A program made the translations under genes and the position numbers. The notes beneath the pieces are model-generated. The model was not told the DNA's origin, did no database searches, and saw nothing but the letters and a program-made list of their open reading frames with translations. From positions 6,855,501 through 6,919,500 of the forward strand of contig NZ_CP133671.1 of assembly GCF_031326345.1 (NCBI RefSeq): a stretch of 64,000 nt of DNA. The letters are read 5' to 3'. Positions 10,601 to 20,206 of this stretch are shown piece after piece (within the stretch, counting starts at the first letter, position 1; every line of letters starts with the position of its first letter). The stretch comes from Aureispira sp. CCB-E. GTDB lineage: Bacteria > Bacteroidota > Bacteroidia > Chitinophagales > Saprospiraceae.

Positions 10601-13600
10601 CGATGTTTGCCACACAAGTACTTGTATTTCCGTATTGATCGGTTACGCTCAAAGTAGCCGTGGTTGGTGAACCAACATTGCTACAATAGAAGGTATCTCT
10701 CGATTGCCCATTAATAGCATAAGTCAAATTAAAGGAACCACAGTTATCAAAACTATTGCTATCAATTTGGTTGGGTGTCACTTCTACAAAGCCATTAGGA
10801 TCGAGTACAGCAACAAATGATGTACAATTGGCTACAGGAGGAATGGTGTCTAATACTTCAATAGTTGCTACGCAATCATCGGATAACCCTGCCGCATCGG
10901 TTACTGTCAAGGTTGCTTGCTGCGATACCCCAACATTATTACAAGTAAAAATAATCGAATCTTGTCCGTTAATCAACCAAGATACAATACCACAGTTATC
11001 AAAACTAGCACTATCAATTTGCTGTGCTTGCACCCAAACATTACCGACTGGATTTAAGTATACTGGTATCGTTGGACAAATAGCAACAGGTGTTGTTGTA
11101 TCACTAATATTAACAATTGCATTACAAGCTGAAGATTGATTTCCTGATTGATCAATAGCAATCACCTGAATTTGGTTACCACCAATATCCGCACAAGTAA
11201 AGTTTAAGGTATCCAATCCGTTTCCAAGAATTGAATCAATACTACAGTTATCATTAGAACTTACTAACAAACTACTAGCTGCAATTGAAGCTTGCCCCGA
11301 AGAATCCAAGGTCAAGTTGGTTATAAATCGACAGTTAACAGTTGGATTCGTTAAATCTTGTACATCTACAATGGCATGACAAGTATCTGAATTTCCATTT
11401 TGGTCTATGACCGTTAGTACTGCTGTATTTTGTCCAATCATAGAACAAGTAAACGTATCTCTTGCTTGACCATTGATTAGGTAAGATGTTATACTACAAT
11501 TATCACTACTTGGATTAGACGTACTATTTAAATCAAATGCATTCGCAAAGAACTCTCCTGTATTTCCAGAAAGTACAGCATTGATTGGTCCTCCACATCT
11601 AGCAATAGGTGCCACTGTATCTTGTATTGTTATGGTTGAAATACAAGTATCCATATTTCCTGAAGAGTCCGCCACTGTAAAGGTTACTGTAAACGGTGCA
11701 CTGATAACATTACAGCCAAATGACAAGCTATCTTGACCATTGATCTTAAAGCTGCTAGAATCAATACCACAATCATCAGAACTTCCAAAATCCAGTTCAA
11801 TTGCATAAATCGTTACAAAACCGTTAGAACCTATTTGTGCCGTATAGCTACTTCTACAAACAGCATTCGGTGGAGTACAATCTTGTACTGTTACCGAAGC
11901 ATGACAGGTATCCGTATTTCCATTGACATCCTGACGTTCTAGAATAACTGTTTGTATTCCCAAATCGGCGCAAGTAAAGATAACGTTATTAGAACCATTG
12001 ATCGTTTGTATCGCAGATAAACCACAAGCATCGGTTGTTCCTCCATCTACATCGGCGGCTGTAACATTCACAAATCCTCCGCTAACACAAACAGATGTAT
12101 CACGACAAACCATTGTAGGCGGAATTGTATCTAACACTTCAATATTTCCATTACAAGAACTTGAATTTCCATTAACATCAACTACTGTCAACGTTACGGC
12201 ATTAAATGGTCCCACGTCTGCACAAGTCAAAGTATCTGGGTTGGTAAAAGTTGTATCAATGCCACAAGCCTCTATAACATTTGCTGTTATCCAAGCTGGA
12301 TCTACTGGTAATAATCCGTTTGCATCCAAGTATTGTGTCGTAATACCACAAGTAATAGATGGAGCAGTTACATCTTGAATATTGACTGTTGCAGTACAAC
12401 TAGAAGAATTTCCACTTGCATCAGTTGCCACTATATTAATAGTATTTGCTCCTACATCTGCACAGGTATAATTAACCGTTGTTCCTCCATTCAAGGTCAA
12501 AGAGTTAATACCACAAGCATCTGAAGCACTGTATAAACCAGCTGTAGCAGAATCGACAGTAGCATTACCAAAAGCATCTAAATCAACTGTAATTGTATTA
12601 CAAGAAAGCGTTGGAGATACAGTATCTAAAACAGTTAAAGTTGTTGTACAAGAATCTGTATTACCGTTGACGTCTGTTGCTATTAAGGTAATAGCATGTG
12701 TTCCCACATCGTTACAAGTTACTAAGTTCGGTGCCCCTCTAAAACTCAAGTTAGCAATTGTACAATTGTCAGTTGTTCCTCCATCAAACATAGATGCATT
12801 CACAGGTGCTACTCCTCCTTGGCTCAAATTTAGAGTAACTGGTTGACAAGCCATATTTGGTCTTACAGTATCAACAACATTCACTTGAGCAGAGCAGTTA
12901 TTAGTATTACCACTTTGATCTTCTACAGTCAAAATAACGCTATTAGGGCTACTATTAACATGGGAACAATCAAATGTATCTTGTGAAGCAGTGTAACCAA
13001 CAACATTACAGTTATCAGTGCTTCCCCCATCCAAATCAACTGGATTTAAAACGGCAATTCCAGCAGTATCTAAAAATAATTGAACTGGCGTTGTTGTACA
13101 AATTGCTGTTGGGTCAACATCATCTACTACAGTAATCGTAGAAGGACATGTTGCCGTATTACTACTAGGATCTTGCATAAATACTGTCGCCACATTTGGT
13201 CCTAAGTTAGCACAAGTAAATGTAATTGAATCTTGCCCATTGACTAACATGGTATCAATTGAACAATTATCAAAACTACCTGGTGCTAAGTCAGTAGCCG
13301 CTAAGGTTATAGTACCATTCGCATTTAGTTGAGCTGTTGGGTTAGAACAGAATGGTGTAGGATCTGTTGTATCCGCCACATTTACTGTCGCAGTACAAGT
13401 ACCTGCATTTCCACTAGAATCGGTTACGGTTAGTGTAATTGTATTGCTTCCTATATCGGAACAATTAAATGTAGATTGGCTTAATGTTCTATTAGCTATT
13501 GCACAATTATCAAAACTACCATTATCAATAGCAGCAATCGTAGTTGAAACCGTACTACCTACTAAGAATAAATTTATAGGCGTTGGTCTACAAATAGCCA

Positions 13601-16600
13601 CTGGTGCAACTGTATCAACAACCGTTACTTGTGTCGTACAAGAATCTGTATTACCACTTTGGTCAGTTACAACCATGGTAACAATATGGGTATTGTTTGG
13701 TATATCACCACAATCAAATACTGTTTTAGACAAAGTATAAGTAGCAATATTACAGTTGTCTGAACTATTGTTATTAACATCAGCAACCGTCAAATTACCA
13801 TTGCTTGTTACAGCATCTAGTATTACAGTTACCATGCTATTACAAGAAGCATTGGGTGCGGTAACATCTTGTACTAAAACAGTTGTTGTACAAGAATCTG
13901 CGTTTCCACTTTGATCGGTTCCAGTTAGTGTTACGTTGTTAATTCCTATATTGGCACAGGTCATATTAACAAAAGGACCATTATTAATGGTATAAGTAGG
14001 TACACTACAATTGTCTGAACTTCCTCCATTAATATCATTAGGAAGAACAATCGCATTTCCAGTACCATCCAATTGAACGGTATCTGGGCGACAAACTAAG
14101 TTAGGCGGTGTACTATCTCTAACTATAACTGTAGTATTACAAGTAGAACAATTATTAGAACCATCACAAACTGTTAGTGTAACAGGATTTGGATTCGTTC
14201 CTAAGTTAGCAGAAGTAAAAGTAGCATTTGGCAAACCTCCAACTCTAAATCTTAAAGAACTGCTACAGTTATCAGTACTACCGTTATTAAACGTTGCCGC
14301 AGGTACAGAAGCAAAACAAGTATTATCTAAGTATATTGTACGAATATTAGGTGCAATACAATTGGCAACAGGTGTTATCGTATCTAGTATTGTAATATTT
14401 GCCGAGCACTGGGCTGTATTACCAGCACCATCTCTAATCAATAGTTGTGCTGTATTCACACCAACTTGGTTACAGCTATACGTTACGGATGGCAAGTTAT
14501 TAATTCGTCTTGTGAACGAACAATTGTCTGAACTTCCTGCATCAATATCTGTTGGGAAAGCTGTCACTACGCCTGAAGCATTTAAGTATAAAGTCGTATC
14601 GTGACACAACGCAGTTGGATTGATATTATCTGCTACAATTACATTTGCTACACAAGTATTTTGATTCCCCGATTCGTCCAAAACAGAGAGTGTTACTGCT
14701 GTATTACCAATATTGGCACAAGTAAAGAAGAATGAATCGACACCATTCACTAACATTGTATCCAAACCACAGATATCTGAGCTACCATTATTTACATTGG
14801 CAGGTACAACAAACCCATTTCCAGAAGCATCTAGTTGAACGGTAAAAGGAACTGGACGACAACTTGCTGTTGGTGCAACAGTATCTTCAACAGTTACTGT
14901 TGTTTGACAAGTCGCTGTATTTCCAGTTGCATCTCGAACAACAACCGTAACGGAACGTGGTCCTATACTATCACAATTATAAATAATATTAGTACCTCCA
15001 CCTTGGAAACTAGTCGTAACAGAACCACAGTTATCTCCTGTAGCAGGAAATGCCAATACATCATTTGGTGTAATAGCTACTGTTCCTGAAGCCCCTAAGT
15101 AGGCATTGGTAATTTGGCAAGAAGCCGTTGGTGGTGTATTATCTACTACCGTTACAGTACTTGGACAAGATGCCGTATTACCAGAAGAGTCTCTTACGGT
15201 TAAAACAGCTCCCAATGTTCCAACATCTGTACAAGTATATACTTGGTTAGGAGATCCATTAATAAGATATTCTACCAATCCACAGTTATCGGTACTAGAT
15301 GAATCTATATTAGCAGGTGTCACTGTTGCTAAACCATTAGCACCTAGTGTAGCGACATAGTTAGATTCGCACAGAGCTGTTGGCATTACGGTATCAACGA
15401 CATTAACAACCGTATTACAAGACCCCGTATTCCCTGATGCATCTCGAACAATCAGTGTTGTCGGTTGTGGTGTGAAGATTGCCGAACAAGTAAAATTAGC
15501 AGAAGTAATTCCGACTACATTTACAAAGCTATCAACCACACTACAATTATCTGTACTACCTGCGCTCAATTCTGCTGCTGTTACGGTTGCAAGACCTGCA
15601 TTATTCAAATAAACTGTGGGCGTTGCACAGTTGGCCACAGGATCAATATTATCGACAACAGTAACATTAGAAGCACAAGTACTTTGATTTCCATAAGCAT
15701 CCTCTACTGTTAAAATAACTTGATTTGGATTGGTTGCAATATCAGCACAATCAAACGTTGTTGTTGGATTTCCATTAATAAAGAAATCTAGGTTATTACC
15801 TGTACAAACATCTGTACTATTATTATTCAAGCTATCCGCCACTAATGTTGCTACACCTGAAGCATCCAAGTTGACTGTAAAATTTCTACAGATTGCTGTT
15901 GGAGGAAAAGTATCTAAGATTGTTACTGTTGCTGTACAAGAGTCAACATTACCACTAGGATCAAATACATGCAATGTAACAGTTGGATTCGTTCCAATGT
16001 CTGAACAGTTGTAAGATATACTCGCCACACCGTTGATATCTCGGCTAAGAATCGAGCAAGAATCTACAGAGCCATTGTCTACATCCGAAGCGAATAAGGT
16101 TCCATTTCCAGCAGCATTAAGATAAACCGTTACATTTTGACAAACTGCTGTTGGTGGAACTTGATCTACCACAACAACAATTGCATTATCACAAGTATCT
16201 AAATTACCAGAAGCATCTGAAACGATTAAAGAAACCGTATCTATTCCCAAATCGGCGCAAGTATACACAGGGTCGGGACCAGTATGCACATTAATCCAAC
16301 GTCCAGTAATCGGTGGACAAACATCAAAACTACCATTGTCTAACCGAATAGCAGGCATTGTAAATGGTCCATTTCCTACAAACGCAGTATCTTGACCACA
16401 AACAGCTGTTGGTGGAATGGTATCTATAATGTTAACAATAACACGACACGAATCCATATTGCCACTAGGATCTACTCCTCTAACAAAAAATTGTTGCGGT
16501 CCTGTTACACAATTAAAATCGACAAAAGGTCGCCACGGGCTACCTGGAGTTATATTTCTTACTTCTTGCGTTACGGGACCACAGTTATCTGTCATTGGAA

Positions 16601-17594
16601 CCGAAGTTGCATAAAAAGTATCTCTACCATTGGCATCTAAATACAGATCCGTAAAGATGGTTCCGAATGGTTGAGAACAATATGGGATTACTGGTGGTGT
16701 GTTATCTGTAACATTTACCAAACTCACACAATTATCAACATTTCCCAGATTATCTCTGATTGTCATGGTCACTGGCACTCGTGCTGCTAGGTTAGAACAA
16801 TTGACCGTAGCTGGCGTAAATGTAATATCATCTACTAAACAAGAGACATCACTCAAACTATCTAAATCGGGAAATTCAAACGTATGCACACCTGTCGCTC
16901 CCAAATTAACAGTAGGAAAAGCTTGACAGGTTGCCGATAAAGAAGCTGGATCACAAGTTATCAAAGTAATACAGTAAGAATGTATACACAAAGCAGGAGA
17001 ACTATTTCCTGGGAGGTCATCGATAGCTCCCACTGACCAGTTTCCTCCAGGCGTTTGACCACGATAAAAACTTAAAGGATCGTTGTTTGGTGCGATGGTG
17101 TCAGAACCTGTTGGCGTCACTGGAATTACAGAAGATGCCCCATCTCGAAATACGGTTCTAGTCGTAATTACGTTGGATGTTCCTACAAAGGTATTGGTTG
17201 TTCCAGCAAAACCAGAAGTTGCATTGGAAGCTGCCAAATAACGAGCCCCTCCAATAGGTCCTGCAATTTGAAATCCTACATCGCCTAAGTTTACAGGGCT
17301 TCCAGTAGGAGAAGTACAAGAGCCATCGTCTGTTTTTGACCAGACAATCTCTACGATAACATCGGCAACCACATGACCAACAGGTATTTGCCCTGCGCCT
17401 GGTCCTACTGTAAAGTTTACAGAAGGAAGCAATGTTCCTGATGTGTTGGTATAACTTAGCGTTGGACCAGAATAACATTCTGTTGTAATTCGTTGAAAGT
17501 TCGTCGTTTGAGCATTGAGATGATTAAAACTCAACACCATAAAAACAACGACCAAAAACCTACAACAATGCGATAAGGTAAATTTCTTTTTCAT
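7677..17594 (-). CDS. Giant T9SS-secreted surface protein with about 30 HYR-like Cys-patterned repeats
   Basis: The protein has 3305 residues. In order: signal peptide (about 1-29); a proprotein-convertase P-domain-like jelly roll (about 55-215, containing GGNWSVGAIDDLPGN); about 30 tandem modules of 80-90 residues (from about 223 to 2765); four PKD/Ig-like modules of the type CEGDxL...YxWxGPxG...Y.L.V; one cadherin/tandem-95-like module (SGFFGIDTMYYSICD); and a type B T9SS C-terminal domain (FIPQGISPNGDGINDE...WGTLVYEG...LPDGTYFY). Each repeat follows a plan like xPTAxC, then D/SDNC, then F-T-C-A-D-I-G, then D-xSGN-xx-C, giving four cysteines per module. It is likely a long disulfide-stiffened adhesin or filament at the cell surface, comparable in plan to SprB-type adhesins. 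The exact ligand is unknown. Confidence 0.9.
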   Translation of the reverse strand: MKKKFTLSHCCRFLVVVFMVLSFNHLNAQTTNFQRITTECYSGPTLSYTNTSGTLLPSVNFTVGPGAGQIPVGHVVADVIVEIVWSKTDDGSCTSPTGSPVNLGDVGFQIAGPIGGARYLAASNATSGFAGTTNTFVGTSNVITTRTVFRDGASSVIPVTPTGSDTIAPNNDPLSFYRGQTPGGNWSVGAIDDLPGNSSPALCIHSYCITLITCDPASLSATCQAFPTVNLGATGVHTFEFPDLDSLSDVSCLVDDITFTPATVNCSNLAARVPVTMTIRDNLGNVDNCVSLVNVTDNTPPVIPYCSQPFGTIFTDLYLDANGRDTFYATSVPMTDNCGPVTQEVRNITPGSPWRPFVDFNCVTGPQQFFVRGVDPSGNMDSCRVIVNIIDTIPPTAVCGQDTAFVGNGPFTMPAIRLDNGSFDVCPPITGRWINVHTGPDPVYTCADLGIDTVSLIVSDASGNLDTCDNAIVVVVDQVPPTAVCQNVTVYLNAAGNGTLFASDVDNGSVDSCSILSRDINGVASISYNCSDIGTNPTVTLHVFDPSGNVDSCTATVTILDTFPPTAICRNFTVNLDASGVATLVADSLNNNSTDVCTGNNLDFFINGNPTTTFDCADIATNPNQVILTVEDAYGNQSTCASNVTVVDNIDPVANCATPTVYLNNAGLATVTAAELSAGSTDNCSVVDSFVNVVGITSANFTCSAIFTPQPTTLIVRDASGNTGSCNTVVNVVDTVMPTALCESNYVATLGANGLATVTPANIDSSSTDNCGLVEYLINGSPNQVYTCTDVGTLGAVLTVRDSSGNTASCPSTVTVVDNTPPTASCQITNAYLGASGTVAITPNDVLAFPATGDNCGSVTTSFQGGGTNIIYNCDSIGPRSVTVVVRDATGNTATCQTTVTVEDTVAPTASCRPVPFTVQLDASGNGFVVPANVNNGSSDICGLDTMLVNGVDSFFFTCANIGNTAVTLSVLDESGNQNTCVANVIVADNINPTALCHDTTLYLNASGVVTAFPTDIDAGSSDNCSFTRRINNLPSVTYSCNQVGVNTAQLLIRDGAGNTAQCSANITILDTITPVANCIAPNIRTIYLDNTCFASVPAATFNNGSTDNCSSSLRFRVGGLPNATFTSANLGTNPNPVTLTVCDGSNNCSTCNTTVIVRDSTPPNLVCRPDTVQLDGTGNAIVLPNDINGGSSDNCSVPTYTINNGPFVNMTCANIGINNVTLTGTDQSGNADSCTTTVLVQDVTAPNASCNSMVTVILDAVTSNGNLTVADVNNNSSDNCNIATYTLSKTVFDCGDIPNNTHIVTMVVTDQSGNTDSCTTQVTVVDTVAPVAICRPTPINLFLVGSTVSTTIAAIDNGSFDNCAIANRTLSQSTFNCSDIGSNTITLTVTDSSGNAGTCTATVNVADTTDPTPFCSNPTAQLNANGTITLAATDLAPGSFDNCSIDTMLVNGQDSITFTCANLGPNVATVFMQDPSSNTATCPSTITVVDDVDPTAICTTTPVQLFLDTAGIAVLNPVDLDGGSTDNCNVVGYTASQDTFDCSHVNSSPNSVILTVEDQSGNTNNCSAQVNVVDTVRPNMACQPVTLNLSQGGVAPVNASMFDGGTTDNCTIANLSFRGAPNLVTCNDVGTHAITLIATDVNGNTDSCTTTLTVLDTVSPTLSCNTITVDLDAFGNATVDSATAGLYSASDACGINSLTLNGGTTVNYTCADVGANTINIVATDASGNSSSCTATVNIQDVTAPSITCGITTQYLDANGLLPVDPAWITANVIEACGIDTTFTNPDTLTCADVGPFNAVTLTVVDVNGNSSSCNGNIEVLDTIPPTMVCRDTSVCVSGGFVNVTAADVDGGTTDACGLSAIQTINGSNNVIFTCADLGIQTVILERQDVNGNTDTCHASVTVQDCTPPNAVCRSSYTAQIGSNGFVTIYAIELDFGSSDDCGIDSSSFKINGQDSLSFGCNVISAPFTVTFTVADSSGNMDTCISTITIQDTVAPIARCGGPINAVLSGNTGEFFANAFDLNSTSNPSSDNCSITSYLINGQARDTFTCSMIGQNTAVLTVIDQNGNSDTCHAIVDVQDLTNPTVNCRFITNLTLDSSGQASIAASSLLVSSNDNCSIDSILGNGLDTLNFTCADIGGNQIQVIAIDQSGNQSSACNAIVNISDTTTPVAICPTIPVYLNPVGNVWVQAQQIDSASFDNCGIVSWLINGQDSIIFTCNNVGVSQQATLTVTDAAGLSDDCVATIEVLDTIPPVANCTSFVAVLDPNGFVEVTPNQIDSNSFDNCGSFNLTYAINGQSRDTFYCSNVGSPTTATLSVTDQYGNTSTCVANIDVIDQTDPDLICTGTTQSVYLGQNGLVNVDPEDLALGASDSCTILTWYIDGLTDTTFTCADINITHQVVIRVEDPSGNFDECNALVRVLDTIAPAQGNPVCASLGTLSLNAAGVVEITGSQLNSFNVDNCSIVDTLINGQTSITYDCDSLGQRQAVLTLTDPSGNSSTCTANFTIADNTDPTALCYGSLPILLNANGIAAVDANQLDSASFDNCGIVSHLINGVAVDTFDCTRAGIPTPALLTVADAAGNTTNCTVTLLIEDETPPVVSCQDIDLYLSNVSGTATLQASQVDNGSFDTCGINSILFNNGASSIQYTCADTGQNVVTLVVTDVNGNVDSCTATITVRDTTPPALNCRGVNVNLTNAGSVVLQANTSNPFGVINSAGDNCGIDTIFVTPDTITCTDLGNVVFTVTAIDHSGNMGTCQDTARVFLERPTILLPTQDTVLCEGDVLPLSASVPPNGINYSYAWTGPAGPITSDPTTRDTVVSNVTIANEGWQIFTITPPSGNGCPASDSVYLDVNEVQPPVLTGVQPCDGDSATIYLANRATYIGTTITYNWYFNGNLISNSPDSLIIPNMSAADSGVYSMSIQVIEGPAICFDSSAVGFNFDVLDLPVAPVPTANLPCEGQTLTLLNNAPGNTYNWSGPAGFNTTLPNPTRPNTTQAFAGLYTLTITDVNNCSNTGTVNVVISPTPPQPDVFYTEPLCAGDLLELQDTSTYNFPPVLYYWESPSGTIDTTTIGQLFLSGASAGNYMLTVSMNGCPSATGDTAIVAYEAIPTGGDDYFTIEFRDSLTGATNGGNSIIINDNPNASGYLLSVIDSTKGGVIRLNQATGTLNYYPRSGFFGIDTMYYSICDVQCPNSCDTVQVRIEVTTDFECFIPQGISPNGDGINDEVVVRCANNYPNATMQIFSRWGTLVYEGAPTGWNGQFNGQDLPDGTYFYILKLNDTSYTGTGSNPDEGRVGDQYSGYIMLQR
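9300..16930 (-). repeat. About 30 tandem protein-coding modules of about 250 bases
   Basis: Counting the proline-cysteine junctions (PPTAVC, PPTASC, DPTALC and similar) gives about 30 units, most 82-86 residues long. All are diverged at the DNA level, so this is an old array and not a recent expansion. The first two and last one are the most irregular. Units retain Cys at the start, in D-N-C, in T-C-A-D and before the closing strand. Confidence 0.88.
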
Positions 17595-17628
17595 ATATTT
17601 CTATAATTTTCTGTGCATACTTAAGGAA

Positions 17629-17636
17629 CAAAAATA
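17629..17636 (-). promoter_or_regulatory. Possible -7 element for the giant surface-protein gene
   Basis: On the minus strand this reads TATTTTTG (TAnnTTTG) about 35 bases before the start codon. No good TTG was found at the expected -33 position, so confidence is low. Confidence 0.3.
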
Positions 17637-18138
17637 AAACAAATTAGCACATTCTTCTAATTTGAACTGGAGTTTTGGAATTTAGTTTTTGTCAATGCTT
17701 TTTTTTGTCAAAAGTTTGATTCTGTCATCTAAGTTAAAAACCTGAAAACAAAGCATCCAACTACTTTTAATGGGTTCTATTTTTCACTCCAAATAGCTTC
17801 TAAAAGCATCTGCTTTTTGTTGTATTTTTTCCTATTTTCTACCTATATATTGGGTATATGGAATGACCTCGAAAGAGGTAACCGTTTAGAAAGAAAATAT
17901 TTTTTATTTTTTCGTTTGTTCTTCCATTAATTATCTGCCATCAACAAAATTGATTGCTGCCAATAGTTTTAGTCATAATATTGTATTCGTCAGCTCTAAA
18001 ATAAAATTCCTCTGTTTTCCTCTTATTTATGAGAAGAAGCTTATTTTTACAGAAGCTTTTTAGCCTCCCTTTTGAAGTCATGTTGTTCCATTCTTTTTTA
18101 GGGAAATATTGTGCAAAATGTAGACAGGTACTACAGAG

Positions 18139-18171
18139 TTGTTCCTTTTTAGTCGATAAGGTCTAAGTTTG
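18139..18171 (+). promoter_or_regulatory. Candidate promoter for the 18.3 kb lipoprotein gene
   Basis: TTG (18139-18141), 22 bases, then TAAGTTTG (18164-18171). This fits the phylum's -33/-7 elements with slightly long spacing and would leave a leader of about 100 bases. Confidence 0.4.
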
Positions 18172-18275
18172 GCACCTAGGTCGACACTTACTGTTCACAA
18201 CCTTTTTTATACATTGTCATTATAATTCATTCACACCAAGAAGTTTTTAACGACTTCTACACAAAACTAACTTCG

Positions 18276-18746
18276 ATGCGTTCTACTACCCTTATATTAT
18301 CGTCCTTTTTACTTAGTTTATTATTATTTACTTTTAGTTGTACCAACTATATTAGCTGTGGAGGAGATAAAGAAGCTTTTGTAGACAATTTTTACAATTT
18401 TATAGAAGAGTTAACCAATGAGCAAAAACAAGGAACGATCTCCGATAGTCAGTGGGAAAGTTATGATGCTAAGTTTAAGAAATTAACCGAAGAATGTTTT
18501 CCTCAGTTTGAAAAAGAGCTTACCACAACGGACCAATTAGGGGTTGCCGCTTCTGTCGCAACTTATTATTATGCCAAACATGGAATGGGCGCCATGATAA
18601 AATTAGCACAGGCAGAACTAGCCATTCAAAAAGTATTGTTAGAAATAGATTATACCGTTTTATTTAATGCTGCCACAGAAATTCTCAATAATCCTGATGA
18701 AATTCATCAAATCATGGATGATTTAGAAAAGCGTTATGGGAAATAA
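18276..18746 (+). CDS. Uncharacterised alpha-helical lipoprotein
   Basis: This 156-residue protein has a hydrophobic signal ending in a lipobox (FTFSC, Cys22) followed by CGGDKEAFVDNFYNFIEEL. The mature part is predicted almost entirely helical. An acidic stretch (residues about 35-80) contains TISDSQWESYDAKFKKLTEEC, and a Tyr/Ala-rich helix (YYYAKHGMGAMIKLAQAELA) follows. The first half resembles small periplasmic helical lipoproteins common in Bacteroidota, but I do not recognise a named family. It is likely attached to the inner leaflet of the outer membrane. The gene is monocistronic and converges with the RNase Z gene 42 bases away. Confidence 0.7.
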   Translation: MRSTTLILSSFLLSLLLFTFSCTNYISCGGDKEAFVDNFYNFIEELTNEQKQGTISDSQWESYDAKFKKLTEECFPQFEKELTTTDQLGVAASVATYYYAKHGMGAMIKLAQAELAIQKVLLEIDYTVLFNAATEILNNPDEIHQIMDDLEKRYGK

Positions 18747-18788
18747 GTTCGAGCACCTGTAAAATTAGTAGTTATTACCATAAGAATA

Positions 18789-19700
18789 CTAACTGCTCTC
18801 TATGCTGATTTTCTTTCCTTCTTCAGCCAAAAAACTGTCCTTAAACACAGCCCTTGCCTCTGCTAACAAAGGCTCTAAATTGCTGTATCGAGATGAAAAA
18901 TGACCTAGAATCAATTGTTTTACCTTTGCTTGTGCCGCTATAGTAGCAGCCTGTTTTGCTGTCGTGTGCATTGTTTTTTCAGCCTTGAGTAACATATCGT
19001 GCATAAATGTTGCTTCATGGTACAATATATCGACCCCTTTTATTAAGGGAATTATAGCTTCTGAATAGATTGTATCGGAACAATAAGCAAATTTCCGAGG
19101 GGCTGTACGAGCTTTGGTTAATTCTTGATGGGGAATAATACGACCATCCGCCAATGTATAACCTGCGCCTTTTTTGATGGCAGGAATAGCTGTATGTGGA
19201 ATTTGATAAGCATCGATTTTTTCCTTTATGATATTAGCTGGACGTTCTTTTTCTACAAACAAAAAGCCATGACAGGGCGCTCGATGCACCAAGGGAATCG
19301 AATGAACTGTAACCGCACTATTCTCAAACAATACGGTTGACTTCGTAGAGTCTGTGGTATGAAAATGCAATGGGAATCGTAAGGTTGTTCCTAGTTGAAT
19401 TTCAACGATTGCTTGCAAATCTTCTGGGCTGTATATGTGCAAAGGCTTCTTTCTCCCGATTAAGTCATAGGTCATTAGTAATCCAACCAAACCAAAGGTA
19501 TGATCGCCATGCAAATGGCTAATGAAGATATGGTTGATTTTGCTTTTCTTGACTTGGAATTTCAACATTCTAAATTGTGTCCCTTCACCACAATCAATCA
19601 AAAAAGATTCTTTCCCTATTGTTAGTACTTGAGCAGACAAATGCCTTCCATGAGCAGGAGTAGCAGCATTGGTTCCCAAGATTTGCAATTCAAAGTTCAT
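18789..19700 (-). CDS. rnz: Ribonuclease Z (tRNA 3' processing endonuclease)
   Basis: This 303-residue cytosolic metallo-beta-lactamase-fold nuclease cleaves the 3' trailer from tRNA precursors. It has ELQILGTNAATPAHGRHLSA at the start, FLIDCGEGTQFRM near 33-45, the zinc motif SHLHGDH (H62, H64, D66, H67), a later VHRAPCHGF, YCSDT (zinc-bridging Asp) and ILGHFSSRY, and the helical arm region between. The length is normal for the short bacterial form. It is preceded by a terminator that separates it from the STAS gene upstream. Confidence 0.95.
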   Translation of the reverse strand: MNFELQILGTNAATPAHGRHLSAQVLTIGKESFLIDCGEGTQFRMLKFQVKKSKINHIFISHLHGDHTFGLVGLLMTYDLIGRKKPLHIYSPEDLQAIVEIQLGTTLRFPLHFHTTDSTKSTVLFENSAVTVHSIPLVHRAPCHGFLFVEKERPANIIKEKIDAYQIPHTAIPAIKKGAGYTLADGRIIPHQELTKARTAPRKFAYCSDTIYSEAIIPLIKGVDILYHEATFMHDMLLKAEKTMHTTAKQAATIAAQAKVKQLILGHFSSRYSNLEPLLAEARAVFKDSFLAEEGKKISIESS

Positions 19701-19710
19701 ATTTCTATCC

Positions 19711-19767
19711 TATAAAGCAAAAAGCACCCATAAACATTTCAAACAAGGAAATGCTTATGAGTGCTTT
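19711..19767 (-). terminator. Intrinsic terminator after the STAS gene
   Basis: The 20-base arms 19721-19740 and 19748-19767 pair with two exceptions, both of which become G-U pairs when read on the minus strand. A U-rich tail follows on that strand, so it belongs to the STAS gene and insulates rnz. Confidence 0.82.
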
Positions 19768-19807
19768 AATATTTTTTATGGTTGTTGTTGAAGAGACTAT
19801 TCGATGA

Positions 19808-20206
19808 TTAATCTTCTTCCTCTTCAGTCGTTTTTTCACTTCCTAGTTCGCTCTTAAATGCTTCCATCATAACATATTTAACAGCATCACTCAAGGTCTC
19901 TTTAATTGTCAATACACTATCTAGTCTAGAAATTGTGATTAGCATTTTAACGCTAGGGTGTACTAACCCTGTTAAAACAAAAGCATTTCCAGATTCTGCC
20001 CACAGACGATTTCCTGTCAATATGGCACTCAATCCTGAAGAATCGACAAACTTAGTGTTTGACAAATCCATGATTAAATTTTTAATACCTGCATTGTGCA
20101 GTACAATAAGTTCTGCTTTTAAATCTGGTGCTTTCAGAGAATTTAAATTTTCTTCTGCAAGGGTCAAAACCGCGTAATCATCTTTCTTATCAACAGAATA
20201 TTTCAT
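19808..20206 (-). CDS. STAS-domain protein, anti-sigma-factor antagonist type
   Basis: This 132-residue cytosolic protein is one STAS domain (about 1-115) of the SpoIIAA/RsbV kind. It has the strand LIMDLSNTKFVDSSGLSAIL with the phosphorylatable Ser in DSSGL (55-59), then FVLTGLVHPSVKMLITISRLDSVL. An acidic C-terminal tail (SEKTTEEEED) is added. Family members bind an anti-sigma/Ser kinase and are switched by phosphorylation. No kinase or sigma gene adjoins it, so the partner is unknown. In gliding Bacteroidota such stand-alone STAS proteins are common. Confidence 0.88.
   Translation of the reverse strand: MKYSVDKKDDYAVLTLAEENLNSLKAPDLKAELIVLHNAGIKNLIMDLSNTKFVDSSGLSAILTGNRLWAESGNAFVLTGLVHPSVKMLITISRLDSVLTIKETLSDAVKYVMMEAFKSELGSEKTTEEEED

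Larger units (their letters stand above)
17595..18275. other. Divergent intergenic region, 681 bases
   Basis: A/T-rich region between the divergent giant-protein and lipoprotein genes. It contains the two promoter candidates listed separately, a GNRA-type hairpin (ACCTC-GAAA-GAGGT at 17866-17879) and a short palindrome AAAAGCA/TGCTTTT at 17802-17817. No convincing small ORF or known RNA was recognised. Confidence 0.5.

Noticed and set aside
9276-16926. Many plus-strand ORFs of 60-130 codons opposite the giant protein gene
   Set aside because: They are antisense shadows of a repetitive coding region: they follow the repeat period, and the minus-strand frame is uninterrupted and clearly coding.
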